From Wyeomyia smithii (Eukaryota; Arthropoda; Insecta; Diptera; Culicidae), in NCBI RefSeq assembly GCF_029784165.1, contig NC_073694.1, positions 75,039,411-75,103,410 on the forward strand: a stretch of DNA of 64,000 nucleotides. Reading direction: 5' to 3'. The first letter of the stretch is position 1. Every line of letters begins with the position of its first letter. The position numbers were made by a program, and so were the translations under genes. This document shows, one piece after another, positions 1 through 11,390 of the stretch. The notes under the pieces are model-generated. The model saw only the letters and a list, made by a program, of their open reading frames with translations, made no database searches and was not told where the DNA came from.

Positions 1-1185
1 TCCAGCGAATAAACACCGATGGTGTTCTCACACACGCAACGGTTTTAACCCGTATCTTATTGCGGTTTGTAACATCAAGCGATTTCGTTTGCTCGCTGTT
101 GCGTGTTGCATCATGTTGCAACTTGGCAACTGGGGGACGACGAAATTCTGTTACTGCTGATTGATTGAATCGACTTCATATTAGCTCTGCATAGTCAAAC
201 TAACTGCTTTTGTGAATGCGTTCTAACAGGGCAGTTTATTATTCAATGTCGGTTATGCTGATCGCAGCCTTTGCGCTGCCCCTACAGTGGGGGGTTTACT
301 AAATAAAGTGAAAATTAGACAACTACAACCGAATTTGATTGTATCCCGCTCAGAATGTCTGCTTGTGTTGATGCCAGAAAATTATTAACCTTCAATTATT
401 TGTTTATTTGCCTTGAAAAAAAGCACTTTGCGGTACAAAATCGGTTACTGATTACAACTTTTGAGCTGCCCTAACATTGGGGGAATTAAGATACACGGAC
501 AACGTCGATTTTTCAACAGAAACGATTTGCGCGTCTGTGTTGGGATATGTTCAAGCGAATTAAAGAGGAAATGTTTCTTCAAGTTAAAGTAAGAAACTTG
601 AAGGAAAAGGAGAAGTCTAAAATGCAGTCTACCCACTCTATACTTATCAATAAATTAGTGCATAACTTGAATTTACTACCTAAAATTATCGATTGTTTAA
701 ATCTAATACTTAACCTAGCTAATTGATAATATTTAACCTACCTAGTTGATCTGCATCAACGCTAAAATCAGCATACGCTGAGTCCAATCCTCATTAGTTA
801 ATTCTACAAACACGTGCAATAATGAGTACTCTTATAGCTACATCTACGACTAGTTGAGGCTTAAAATGATTGGCAAATACTTTCCAAAGGGTGAGGAATG
901 TGAAAAGTTTCCAATTAAATTTCTACTATAAAATTAAAATCTATCTAACCCTAGAGTCTTAATCGAGAAGATTGAAAGCAGATCGTAAGCAAACAAATCT
1001 GTTGAAAATTACTAAAAGTAAGATACTTCAACAATTCCCCACCTACTTCTATTCAATAAACTATATTCGTAGGATTTTGTAACATCCCCTGTTACCAGCA
1101 GGCAGTTAATAAATCTGGTTAATTTCTGGCGACACCCGCGACTATTTTTTCAACATTTTACAAAATCTTTTATCCGGATTGAGAG
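1..1185. other. Non-coding DNA left of BEL element 1
   Basis: No credible coding region is seen here. The stretch probably includes the untranslated leader, and perhaps a decayed 5' LTR, of the BEL/Pao element that follows. I could not identify paired LTRs because the 3' end of that element is missing. A run beginning TGGCGACACCCGCG near 1128 sits in a plausible place for a primer-binding site, but this is a guess. A repeated module (268-491) is listed separately. Confidence 0.4.
268..491 (+). repeat. Degenerate dispersed module, left copy
   Basis: A roughly 220 bp stretch ending in a CTGCCC/GGGG mini-palindrome resembles 6266-6480 on the other side of BEL element 1. Shared blocks include TTATTAAC, a TTGTTTATTTGCCTTG run and the CTGCCC-ACA-GGGGG box. 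Identity is moderate by eye. It may be a dispersed repeat or a decayed terminal region of the flanking element. Confidence 0.4.
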
Positions 1186-1872
1186 ATGCCAAAGGATTCC
1201 AAAACTGGTAAAAAGGCGAGTACAAGCACTAACTGTTCGTCAAACAGCGCCGCTGATTCCCCTCCTAATGCCCAAATAGATACAAATAACATGCCTGTCG
1301 AAAATAAAAAACTCGGTGAGCTTAACAGTGGCACAAGCGAAGGACGGAATCCGCCGCGGAACGGTCGCGCGAATCGGGTATCGAACTGTCAGTTGTGTGC
1401 TGAGCTGGATAACGAAAATATGGTTCAGTGTGATAATTGCAACTTGTGGTACCACTTCACGTGCGTAAACGTGACTGATGAAATTCAGAATGCAGATTGG
1501 AGTTGCTTCAAGTGTGTGACTGCTGAGGAAAAACAGCGAACGACTCCCGCCGCAAGACGCGGAGATCTGCAACCCTCACGTTCAGCCCCGTCTCAGCGTA
1601 CTGAAGGTAGCATGAGAACAGGGCAAAGTGAAGCTAGGAGAAGGCTAAAGTTGCAACTGATGATGATCGAGGAGCAAAAAAAGCTCGAACAGAAGTTTTT
1701 AGAGAGAAAATTCAAGGCTCTTCTTGAGTATGAAAATGATTCTTCATCCGTGATAAGCGATTCCAATGCTAGTAAAGTATCAAAAATTGAGCAATGGATA
1801 GCTGACACAGAGCGTTGTGGGAAAGATGTAAATTCCGGCTTAGAGCCTGAAGAGCCGGAACGACGGAGATGA
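1186..1872 (+). pseudogene. BEL gag N-terminus with PHD-like zinc finger
   Basis: This 228-residue reading frame begins at an ATG just after the leader. Residues 1-65 are polar and low in complexity. Residues 68-110 fit a C4HC3 PHD finger: paired Cys at 68/71, the CDNC pair, a WYHF block with the ligand His, then WSCFKC. Residues about 150-185 are charged and helix-like, probably a coiled coil. The frame should continue into the DUF1759 region, but a one-base shift near 1866 ends it. PHD fingers commonly bind histone H3 tails, so a chromatin-tethering role is possible but only inferred. BEL element 2 carries the same arrangement. Confidence 0.75.
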
Positions 1873-4420
1873 AACTGTTTGCATACTGAACAGAAGTCAG
1901 CTCGCCGCACGACAAGCGGTTTCCAAGGATCTTCCGGACTTCAGTGGAAATCCAGAGGACTGGCCACTCTTTTTTTCGGTGTTTAATAACTCTACTCAAA
2001 TGTGCGGATTTTCGAGTGAAGAAAACATGCTGCGGCTTCGGAAATGTCTTAAGGGAAGAGCGTTGGAAGCGGTTAAATGCCGCCTGCTACATCCATCGAA
2101 CGTCGCGGGCGTTATGTCTACGCTAAAAATGTTGTATGGTAGACCGGAGGCAATCGTTCAAGCAATCGTGAAAAAGGTTCGCGCCTTACCGTCGCCGAAC
2201 CTTGACAGGTTAGAGACGGTAGTCAATTTTGCCCTCACTGTGGAGAACCTCATCGCAACAATTCAAGTGTGTGAGGTGCATGATTTCGTTTACAATGCTT
2301 CGCTACGGTACGAACTGGTGGAACGGCTACCCTCAGCATTAAAGCTAGATTGGGCTAAGCATTCCAGAGATAAACCCAACCCAAACTTGCTAGACTTTAG
2401 CTCATGGCTGTACTCAACAGCAGAAGATGCGAGCGCAGTAATGCCGTCGGGAAGCGGTGAGTCAAGACAACGTTCCTTCAAAAAGGATGGATTCTTAAAC
2501 ATGCACTCTGAAATCGAGTCGAGCAGTAGCAAACCTCATACGGCGCCAATGCAGACAAAGCAAACAGCTTACAGCGAGTGCGAAAAGCAATGTCCCATAT
2601 GTAAGAAAGCTTGTGCCAGCGTCCCGAAATGTACACGCCGAATCGAAGTGGGTTGCCGTGCGAGAGTGCAAGCTGTGCCGAAAATGCCTACGGAGACACA
2701 ACGGGTCCTGCAGACAACAAAGGCCGTGCGGTACAAACGGATGCACCTTCCTTCATCATCCTCTTCTTCACTCCGAAAACAACAAACTAATAGTTTCCCG
2801 ACAGTGATGTCCACAAGTTCTACACCACCGACAAACCCGCAGTTAAGTTGTAACATTCATCAGGGTGAATCGCAATTCCTGTTTCGGATACTTCCGGTCA
2901 TTCTTTATGGACCTTCGAAAACTATTGAATCTTACGCGTTTATTGACGACGGATCCGACATTTCGTTAATGGAACAAGATCTAGCACAAGAGCTAGGCGC
3001 TATAGGGCCAATGAAATCGCTATGTCTCGGCTGGACAGGAGGAGCACACCGAATGGAAACCTCCTCAGAGTGCGTAATCCTACATATCTCCAGTTGCGGT
3101 GAACAACGAAAGAAGTATAAGTTGTCCTTAGTACACACCGTAGAAAGCCTTAGAATTCGGCCGCAAACACTTCGGTACGCCGATATTCAAGCAAAGTATC
3201 CATACCTTGCTGGTCTACCCATTGCATCGTACGAGAATGCCTATCCTCGGATTTTGATAGGCGTGGACAACCTCAGTGTCGAGTACGTACAAAAGAGCCG
3301 TGAGGGACGTATTCAGGAGCCGATAGCCATAAAAATGAGAATTGGATGGACAATCTATGGAAAATGCGCAACCGAAGATAAAATTGAACACTCTGTTAAC
3401 TATCATTCCGTCAAAGTTTGCCAGTGCAATAAAGATCTCGATGAAGATCTGCACCAAATGGTTAAAAGTTTCTTCACACTGGACAGTATTGGTATCAGCA
3501 AACCTGTGAAACTTCTACAGTCAAAAGAGGATGTAAGAGCGCAGATGCTTCTCGAAACATTAACGAAACCTGTGAATGGATGGTATGAGTCAGGACTTCT
3601 CTGGAAGTACGAAAACGATCGGCTCCCAGATAGCAAAGAGATGGCTCTTAAAAGGTGGCAATGTCTAGAAAGGCGAATGATGCGTGATCCAGTGTTAGCA
3701 GAGGCAGTAAATGCAAAGATCTATGATCATGTACAGAAGGGATATATCCGTAAACTTTCGGAACAGGAACTGCAAGTGAAACGCTCTCGGGTCTGGTATT
3801 TGCCTATGTTTCCGGTTTTAAACCCAAACAAACCAGGAAAAACAAGACTCGTGTGGGATGCAGCCGCAACCGCCCACGGGGTGTCGCTGAACTCCGTATT
3901 GCTTAAAGGCCCAGATTTACTAACCTCCTTGCTATCGGTATTGATCCAGTTTCGCGAGTATCGGATCGCAATTTGTGATGACATCCGCGAGATGTATCAC
4001 CAAGTCCACATTCGCGAAGAGGATCAGCACTGCCAGAGATTTTTTTGGAAAGATGGGACTAGCACGAACCCGAGTACATACGTCGTACAGGTAATGACAT
4101 TTGGAGCCTGCTGCTCACCAAGTACCGCTCAGTACGTAGAAAATACTCATGCGGCAAAATATGAACAAGAATATCCTGCTGCCGTCGAAGCAATCGTAAA
4201 GAGACATTATGTCGACGACATGCTTCTAAGTGTAGAATTAGAATTACAAGCGATTCAACTGTCGACAGAGGTTAAAAAGATACACGCGTCGGCCGGATTT
4301 GAAATCCGCAATTGGACAACGAACTCACCAGCAGTCCTGAAAGCGATGCACGAGCCAACAATAGAGGAGAAAAACCTAAGCGGTGAAAATTCATTCGAAA
4401 AGATTCTCGGGCTATGGTAG
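1868..4420 (+). pseudogene. BEL gag (DUF1759), aspartic protease and RT
   Basis: This frame reads continuously from about 1868; an ATG-initiated version starts at 1979. It opens with a DUF1759-like gag segment containing SGNPEDWP. Cys-rich residues follow at about 2590-2680. A DUF1758-like retropepsin has IDDGSD near 2944 in place of the usual D-S/T-G. The RT carries KPGKTRLVWDA, the CCSP block and the catalytic YVDD near 4207. It stops at TAG 4418-4420, where the paralogue at 22 kb has a second Trp in GLWWD/GMWWD, so this is a single nonsense change. The polyprotein would have made virus-like particle protein, protease and RT in the cytoplasm. Confidence 0.8.
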
Positions 4421-5386
4421 GACACCTCATCAGATTGTTTTACGTTTAAAATTTCACCTTGCATAGACAAGCTTCTACTATCTGGACGACGTCGACCAAC
4501 TAAACGAGAGGTCCTTCGAACTCTCATGATGGTGTTCGACACGCTAGGGCTCATAGGGCACTTTCTAATGGTTTCAAAAACACTCAATCAGGAAATCGGG
4601 CGCGCTTCGATCGGCTGGGACGACTTAATCGATGACTCACACCTTAGCAAGTGGACAACGTGGTGTTCAGCACTACCAGAAATAACAACCGTGAAAATTC
4701 CTCGTTGCTACCGATTGGTGACGTCTACAGCCGACAGTACAACGATCCAGCTGCATATATTCGTAGATGCGAGTGAGACTGGCTACGCCGCTATCGCTTA
4801 CTTGAGATATCAGGAAGGAACCGTCGCCGAATGCTCCCTAGTTAGCTCTAAAAAAAAAATTTCGCCTCTGAAATATCTGTCAATCCCACGCTCTGAGCTG
4901 CAAGCTGCGGTTATCGGCGTTAGACTTGCGGAAACCGTTTCTAAATCATTGTCCATTAGAGTGAAGGAACGCTTCTTTTGGACGGACTCGAAGGACGTAC
5001 TATGCTGGCTGAAATCCGACCATCGGCGCTATAACCAGTACGTCGCGTTCAGAGTTAGCGAGATACTGGAGGCATCTGATATACGCGAATGGAACTGGAT
5101 ATCGACCAAACAGAATGTCGCGGACGAGGAACAAAGTGGAAAGGCCGTCCGGATTTGTCCGCCTCTAGTCGCTGGTTCCAGGGACCAGCGTTCCTACGGA
5201 AATCACCCGGAGACTGGCCCATTTCAGATAACCATATTGGCGGTACAACCGAAGAACTTCGTCCTCACTTACTGTATCACACCAGGATCGAAGAATCAGT
5301 TATTAATTTTAATCGCTCTCAGATTGGCAGAAGTTACTACGTTGCACCGCTCTTGTTTTTCGCTGGGTGCACAACATGAGGCGTAA
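4421..5386 (+). pseudogene. BEL polyprotein: RT connection and RNase H
   Basis: This is the same frame as the RT part, resumed after the TAG. It contains TLMMVFDTLGLIGHF, then FVDASE (first RNase H acidic residue), then RSELQAAV and FWTDSKDVLCW, the acidic residues typical of Pao RNase H. Near 5110 the homologous reading passes to the +1-shifted frame (KWKGRPDLSAS...SRWFQGP), so the ORF end at 5386 is an artefact of a frameshift. Function was degradation of RNA in RNA:DNA hybrids during reverse transcription. Confidence 0.75.
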
Positions 5387-6205
5387 CAAGAAGGAATGAA
5401 AAGATGGACCACTTAAACAAGAAGAACTAATCGAAACTGAATGTTATCTGTTTCGCGTAGCGCAGGCATCAACCTACATCGACGAAATCGCCATCCTCTC
5501 CAGAAACTCAAATGAGAGCACTCCTAACAAGTCAATACCTAGAGGCAGCCAGCTTTACCAACAGTGCGCATTCCTAGACACTAACAGTGTGCTAAGAGTT
5601 TGTGGTAGAATACAGACCTCCCCTTTTTTCGCCAGCGACGCCGCTCAACCGATAATCCTTCCGCGAAACCATCCAGTCACCCAACTCATCATTTTCGACT
5701 ACCACAGGCGGTTCAACCATCAAAATCATGAAACAACAATAAATGAGATACGGCAGCGCTTTCGTATTTTCAGACTTAAAGCCACATACAACAATATCCG
5801 CAAAGAATGTCAAGAATGTAAAAACACTCGTGCATTACCTCAACCGCCAGAAATGAGCGACTTACCTCCACAACGACTCGCTGCATTCACTAGACCATTT
5901 ACATACATGGGGTTGGACTATTTCGGTCCCATGATTGTAAGCATCGGAAGGCGAACCGAAAAACGATGGGGGGTCCTTGCCACTTGCCTTACAACTCGCG
6001 CTATCCACCTAGAAATAGCTCACACACTGACGACCGATTCGTGCATCCTAGCGATACGCAATATTATGGCTAGAAGAGGCGTGCCAGCCACTATCTTCAG
6101 CGACAGAGGCACGAACTTTCAGGGAAGTAGCAAAGAACTACGAGAAGCTTTGAGAACCGTGAACTAAGAGCAACTTGTCAAAGAGTTCATCAAAAAATCT
6201 TACGA
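5387..6205 (+). pseudogene. BEL integrase, truncated
   Basis: The recognisable part begins near 5530 and is open from 5589. A zinc-binding H-H-C-C module is visible (HRRFNHQNH ... CQECKN). The catalytic core follows, with LDYFGP (first Asp) and SDRGTNF (second Asp). A CAA-to-TAA type change gives a stop at 6165, since the paralogue reads VNQEQL here. Homology fades about 6205, before the third catalytic residue. The region 5387-5530 matches BEL weakly and holds further frame changes. Integrase would have inserted the cDNA, but this copy cannot. Confidence 0.75.
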
Positions 6206-6549
6206 TATCTTACGAGTGGGGGAGGGGGGATTTAAAAAGTGGAAAAATATGCTTACGTAATTATTGAACGGCCCCTGTGGAAGCTATTTTACATTAAGTA
6301 AATTCGACGGGTGCGACAGACTTAAATTGCTAGGATGCAACACAGAATGCTTGCTTGCGTTGACAAAAATTATTAACTTTCAATGACTTGTTTATTTGCC
6401 TTGGAAAAGGCATTTTGATTTCCAAAATTGGATTTCCTGATGGCAATCTTCATGCTGCCCCAACACGGGGGGAATAATGGCTGTCTGGCGACACATGCTG
6501 AGAAAAACCGCGCTGCTCCTGAGACGTGGTGACTAACCACAGGGCTAGT
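6206..6549 (+). repeat. Degenerate dispersed module, right copy, and flank
   Basis: Immediately after the broken integrase there is a G-rich run, then at 6266-6480 a diverged copy of the module seen at 268-491. It includes TGCCCCAACACGGGGGG. A CTGGCGACAC motif at 6484 recalls the one at 1127. No coding sequence is seen. Confidence 0.35.
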
Positions 6550-6557
6550 GCTGCTAA

Positions 6558-7964
6558 TAGGGTTGTCGATATCGAAAATAGAATATCGATATTTGTTTTA
6601 ACGATATTTAGAATGGCATCGATATTCAAATCGATATTAACTGCCGATATTGATATTTTATCGAATAGGAAGAAAGTTAGAGCGATTCGCAGCGCGCCTC
6701 GCCACGGCCGTATAAGCTAAACTTGAAACTTTACACGCGATTATCTCGGAATAGTGTTTTCCGAAAAATGAACCGATTTCCTTCATCTTTTTTTTTAAAT
6801 TTTTGTTATTAAATTCGCCGATCCTTGAACGATCGCTTTTTGAAACATACAGTTACATTTTGCCGCAAAAAATCTTTAATGCAATTTTTAGCGCTCAAAA
6901 CGTGCATTTTTTGGGAAAAACGTTCCCGTTTGCACTGAAAACAAAATACTCATAAAAGCGATCGTTCAAGGACCCGGCACACTTCTAAACTAATGAAATA
7001 ATATGAGTTTTTTGATTTCGGGTGAACCGCTGAGTCTCTATCAGGATCACCGCAAGCCTCTGCAAAAAATAGCGTTTCGGGGAAACGGCCATTATTCCAG
7101 TAATAATTGGTATATCTCAAACTCAAACGTATTTTTTTGTTGTTGATAAACTGTACTTCCAGAAAAATACCCCTTTGATGCAATGAAAATGAATCGATTC
7201 TGCCATCCCAATGCAACACCAAGGCATCGCATTTGATCGGTTTATTGTGGTGGTTATTGACCCGAGAAGTTCCACACCCAAATTTCTGGAAATTCGCTCT
7301 ATACATGCTGTCAATAAAAATGGAAATATGGCAACCATATTTCTGTCGAACTGCTTACATTTTCCATCTACCACTTATTGATTCTAGTACCAACAACTCT
7401 GGTACCTACTTTTTAGTTGGTTTCCCTAAATCTCTATCTTATCTCTATCTTATTTGCTCTGTTTCATCGCGGGCCCCATTGACATATGCTATGTTATGCG
7501 TATGAAAAGTGGCGGTGATATGCTATCTCGTTTACACACACGCTGAGATGTTAGTTCTGGAAACATGGCGGGATGCCAGCTAACTGGTTTGCCCTAAAAT
7601 AGCTGAAATAGAGTAAACGTCCTTTAATTGCTATTGACCTATTTTCGAATAAATATATTTATCAATGGAGAAACCAAGCCTTAACGTTTGTTTTCAGTAT
7701 AATGTGCACTTTCAATGAATATCTTATAATGTGTGTAAGCATTTTAAATTTAATTTTGATGCCATCATGAATTTATGATTGGTTGGCAAAATTTTGACGG
7801 CAGCATTCCCCTGATGGCAACCGAGAATACCGGACAGCAATATCGAGTCGCAATATCGAAATATCGATAATACCGAGTGCGCCAATATCGATCAAAAATA
7901 TTGATATAGTGACGAACAAATATCGATAATATCAAATATCGATAAAATATCAGCAACCCTAGCT
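6558..7964. mobile_element. 1.4 kb non-autonomous TIR element with ATCGAT-rich ends
   Basis: The left end begins TAGGGTTG and the right end reads CAACCCTAGCT. About 110-130 bp at each end are imperfect inverted repeats dominated by ATCGATAT motifs (6565-6665 against 7850-7955). The flanks carry GCTGCTAA at 6550-6557 and 7965-7972, an apparent 8 bp target duplication like that of hAT or P-type elements. The interior has no credible transposase. A smaller internal inverted repeat, around CGATCGTTCAAGGA, lies at 6822-6842 and 6955-6974. Confidence 0.6.
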
Positions 7965-8005
7965 GCTGCTAAGGAAGGACGACTGCTGTTGTCGCTGTCT
8001 AGAAC

Positions 8006-8391
8006 TATTATGAGCGGCTCCGGCTGAAACAGGCTCTTATATAGGCCAAATAGCATGTTTTCAATTGCAAGGTATATGATCCTGTCGACCGTGCTTGGGA
8101 AGCAAGCATATAACGACCAATCAGAGGTCAAATTTTACGTTTTGACAAGGCTTGACTATTTTCAACAGTACAATAGTGTGAATAATAAAATTACAATTAT
8201 CTTATTTCGGGAAGAATCTTAGAAGATTTTCCAATCTATTGCTGCAAGAACGAAAGAAATCCATCGAATACTAACCGATTTATTAGCATTTGAAATTGGA
8301 CATATTTTTCATTTTTTTCGGTTTTAGATTTTCATTTCACATCCCTATGTAACCGAACTTCCTGAGAGAAGTATTCTACTTAAAAAAACAA
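8006..8391 (-). repeat. Promoter-like dispersed repeat, copy 1
   Basis: This 385 bp unit recurs at 14376-14757 with clear but imperfect identity. Read on the minus strand it holds TATATAAG (8036-8043) with an inverted CCAATCAG (8117-8124) about 75 bp upstream, an arrangement like a TATA/CCAAT promoter. No gene follows it on the minus strand. It could be the promoter of a decayed gene family or part of a mobile repeat. Confidence 0.5.
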
Positions 8392-9157
8392 TATAAAATG
8401 GTTGTACTAAACTTTTTAAATCCTTCGATTTAAACATTTCTCCACCTGCGGAAAATACTAGGTTGATATGTTATACATGTGTGCAAAGTTTCATTCATAT
8501 CAAAAATGGGTTTTGCGTATTTTCAGATCACTCGACCGCGGTTCTTTTTGTCTGGAAAATTGTTTACTGGCATCCCATAATTTCATTCCACGCCATCACT
8601 TCTTTCGAAAGATTCTTTTTCTGTGAACTATCATTATAGAACATAATAAAACTTTCGAACCCTACCTCTCTTATCACCCTGTATAGAATCAAAAGGGTCA
8701 TTAATCTTGTATGGGATGCCTAAAATGGTTGTTGGTTTCATTCGATAACGATGGACGCTCGAAATATTTTCCCATCTTTTAATTTCTCGAGCATATTTTT
8801 TTAAAAGGTATGTGCTGATCACTAACTATATTTTTTTTTTATATATTTTTGATATGATATATGCGATTGAAAATCGTGTATTGAAACCTAATGTAAATTC
8901 GAGTAAATAATGATAAAGCATTTAATTCGCAAATTCTTCAGTTGAAAACAGAGTGATGCCATCATGTTTACCGTTTTGTTATAGGTACAAAAATATCAGC
9001 ACGCACCCGCATATTTACTCAATAATATTTACTTGGCGGTTTCGATATTGTTCAAGCAAGGTGGGTATGCAAATTGGATGGGGTGTGTGATTCAGTTGAT
9101 TATCAATCTGTTGGTTCGTTTTTCTACTAAAACCCTTTGCTGAGAACATTTTTTTTT
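8392..9157. other. Unclassified AT-rich DNA
   Basis: No protein similarity, RNA gene or clear repeat was recognised. The short open frames present have no recognisable motifs. Confidence 0.4.
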
Positions 9158-10039
9158 ACCTTTCTCCTAGGAAGGGATAGCAATCACTGGCAAAACCGAA
9201 GGTATGAAAGTGCTCCGAAGGGCCGAATGGCATATATCACTCGACGAGCTGAGAATTTTATGCGTGTGTGTGCGTGTATGTGCAAATTTTCAATCTCACT
9301 CGATTTTCTCAGAGATGGCTGGACCGATTTTCATAAAATTGTTCTCAAATGAAAGGTTTAGTTGCCCCATAAGACCCTATTAAATTTTATTGTAATCGGA
9401 TTTTTAGTTTGTATGTTATTCATCAAAATGTGAAAATCACGAAAGTTCATTATTTCAGAAACTACACAACCGATTTCAATAAAATCGGTTTCAAATGAAC
9501 GGGCTACCCGAAAAACTTTAACTTTCGAATTTTATAAAGATTGGTTCAAAAGTTATGGAAAGAAACGTGTTCTGGAGACTCTTTAATCTCACTCATGTTT
9601 CTCAGAGATGGCTGTACCGATTCTCATAAAATTAATGTCATATGGAAGGTCTAGTTGCCCCATAAGACCCTTTTGATTTGTTTTGCAATCGGACTACTAC
9701 TTTGCCTGTTATGTTTAAAAATGTGAAATCCAACTATGAAAAGAAACATGCAGTAAAGTTGTTTTTTTACGCGGTTTTTTTACGTGGGTTGCTTTCCTCC
9801 ATTACTCAAAAACGGTACAAGATATCGACCTCATTTCAATCACGTTTTCCGCCACGAGTGATCATACATCAGTTTTCAAAAAAAATCACAATTTTTTGTG
9901 TAAATACTCAAAATTTAAAATATTGCATTTTGGTTTCTAGATTGGCCACTATCATATTCAAACGAGGTTTAAACGTTTTAGGACTGTTTGCTTTGTTATA
10001 TTTGCAACTCAAAAAAGTCGTTTTTCACGTGGGCCCATG

Positions 10040-10568
10040 CAAATTTAGAACGCATCGCCCGCGTAATAAACGAAGCTGGGACGCCACGGATACATTCAGG
10101 CAAGCTAGAAGATTTATCACACCGAGTGCTGCGAAAGCTCGGATCTTACTAAATCTGAATAAAAAAGATCTTCGGGTACTAAAGGGTCTGTTGACCGGTC
10201 ACTGCCCGAGTAGGTATTACCTAAACAAAATGGGAAAAACTCGATCTACAGAATGTCGTTTTTGCCAATTTGAAACCGAAACTGCTGAACATATACTCTG
10301 CATCTGTGGAGCCTTGTTCAATCAAAGGATGTCAATATTTTAAAAGGGCTACTAGAGCCCCATGAAATTTGGCATTGTGATCCTGGTAAGGTATTAGACT
10401 TCATAAAACGAGTCGACCCTAACTGGGATCGGGTATTATGTCAACCAGTGTCCATCACACCTTAGTTGTGATAGGATAATCGACTAATACCAAATCAAAC
10501 ATGGGTCATACAACAATAGTCCTTACTAATGGACGCAGTTGTGTTTCGGCCCTACAGGGAAAAAAAAT
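10040..10568 (+). mobile_element. 3' fragment of a LOA/Lian-like non-LTR retrotransposon
   Basis: The fragment starts within ORF2 and ends in an A-rich tail (about 10557-10568) after a short 3' UTR. It is 5' truncated, the usual outcome of target-primed reverse transcription. It lies between the second and third tandem modules of the surrounding repeat. The sequence just before it (9764-10040) contains TTTTTTACGCGG-type motifs shared with 51430-51610. Confidence 0.55.
10070..10466 (+). pseudogene. C-terminus of LOA-like ORF2
   Basis: The translation reads RILLNLNKKDLRVLKGLLTGHCP, then CRFCQFETETAEHILCICGAL, the C-terminal Cys/His cluster and hydrophobic lead-in found after RNase H in LOA-clade ORF2 proteins. 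After a one-base shift near 10340 the homologous reading continues (KGLLEPHEIWHC ... FIKRVDPNW) to a stop near 10466. Only about 130 codons remain. The Cys/His cluster is thought to bind nucleic acid. I am fairly sure of the non-LTR origin and less sure of the LOA assignment. Confidence 0.55.
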
Positions 10569-11390
10569 AAACGACCTTAGTGTATTCCGAAGACTACTTG
10601 AACTAACTCACTTTTCTCAGAGATGGCTGAACTGATTTCCACAGAATTAGTGTAAAATGTAAGGTGTAATTACCTCATAACACCCTATTAAATTTTATTG
10701 TATTCGGACTTTAACTTCGTCTGTAATGTATCAAAATGTGACAATCACGAAACTTCATTATTTCAATAACTACACGACCGATTTGAAAAATATTGATATC
10801 AGATGAACGGGCCCTTAACCCCTTAACTAGGTTAACTGATGAATTATAATGATTGAACACACGTTTCCAAAGTTTGGCTGCCCTATAGGTTCCCGTTTTA
10901 TTTGATTATAATCGGACTTATATTTTAAACAACGAAAATCTATTATCTCAAAGATTACACGACTTATTTGAACATAACTAGTGCCATACAAACGAGTCAT
11001 CTCTCAAACTTATAAATAACAAACTTCATAACAATTTGATATGTGGTTCAAAAGCTATGGAAAGAAAAGAAATTCAAAGATTATTGATATTTAAAACTAT
11101 ACCTGCTTTGGTCAAAATATGTAGCCTCAACATAATTTATATTTGGCATTGTACTTTTTGAACGTTTTCGGTATTGCTCGTGATAAAAGTGTTCGTAATT
11201 AAGAGTCCTTTATTTGATTTCGCTATTTCTTAGGCACCTTAACATTATGTAAAATTTCATATTTTATACTTTAAATATTACTGCAGAAACAACATCAAAA
11301 TTTTGGAACCCAAAAAGTGAATATACGTTTACTGGACTGAAGTGTTCATGTAAATCTATTTTATCATATAATAAGTTTGAATGAGAAAGG

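Larger units (their letters stand above)
1186..6205 (+). mobile_element. BEL/Pao LTR retrotransposon 1, decayed, 3' truncated
   Basis: The order PHD-finger gag, DUF1759-type gag, DUF1758-type protease, RT with YVDD, RNase H, integrase zinc-binding domain and integrase core is that of BEL/Pao. At least one frameshift near 1866, a TAG stop at 4418, frameshifts near 5110 and 5390-5580, and a TAA at 6165 break it. It ends abruptly after the second integrase Asp, so the catalytic Glu, the C-terminal domain and the 3' LTR are absent. It cannot be autonomous. Confidence 0.85.
9158..11390. repeat. 2.2 kb repeat with CCTTTCTC...GAGAAAGG ends and internal tandem modules
   Basis: It begins ACCTTTCTCCTAG and ends GAGAAAGG, followed by a tract reading CTGACCGCTAGGTGG. 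Inside, a module starting CTCAGAGATGGCTG occurs at 9308, 9601 and 10616, each followed by similar ACCGATT and TTGCCCCATAAGACCC-like stretches. Spacing between the first two is about 293 bp. The gap between copies two and three is widened by a LOA-like insertion. No transposase is present. Confidence 0.5.

Noticed and set aside
275..291. CTACAGTGGGGGG near 283 as another Transib-like end
   Set aside because: The heptamer is not exact, and no partner end or target duplication was found.
7233..7505. 90-residue frame and overlapping minus-strand frame inside the 6558-7964 element
   Set aside because: No transposase motif and no codon-like signal; probably chance.
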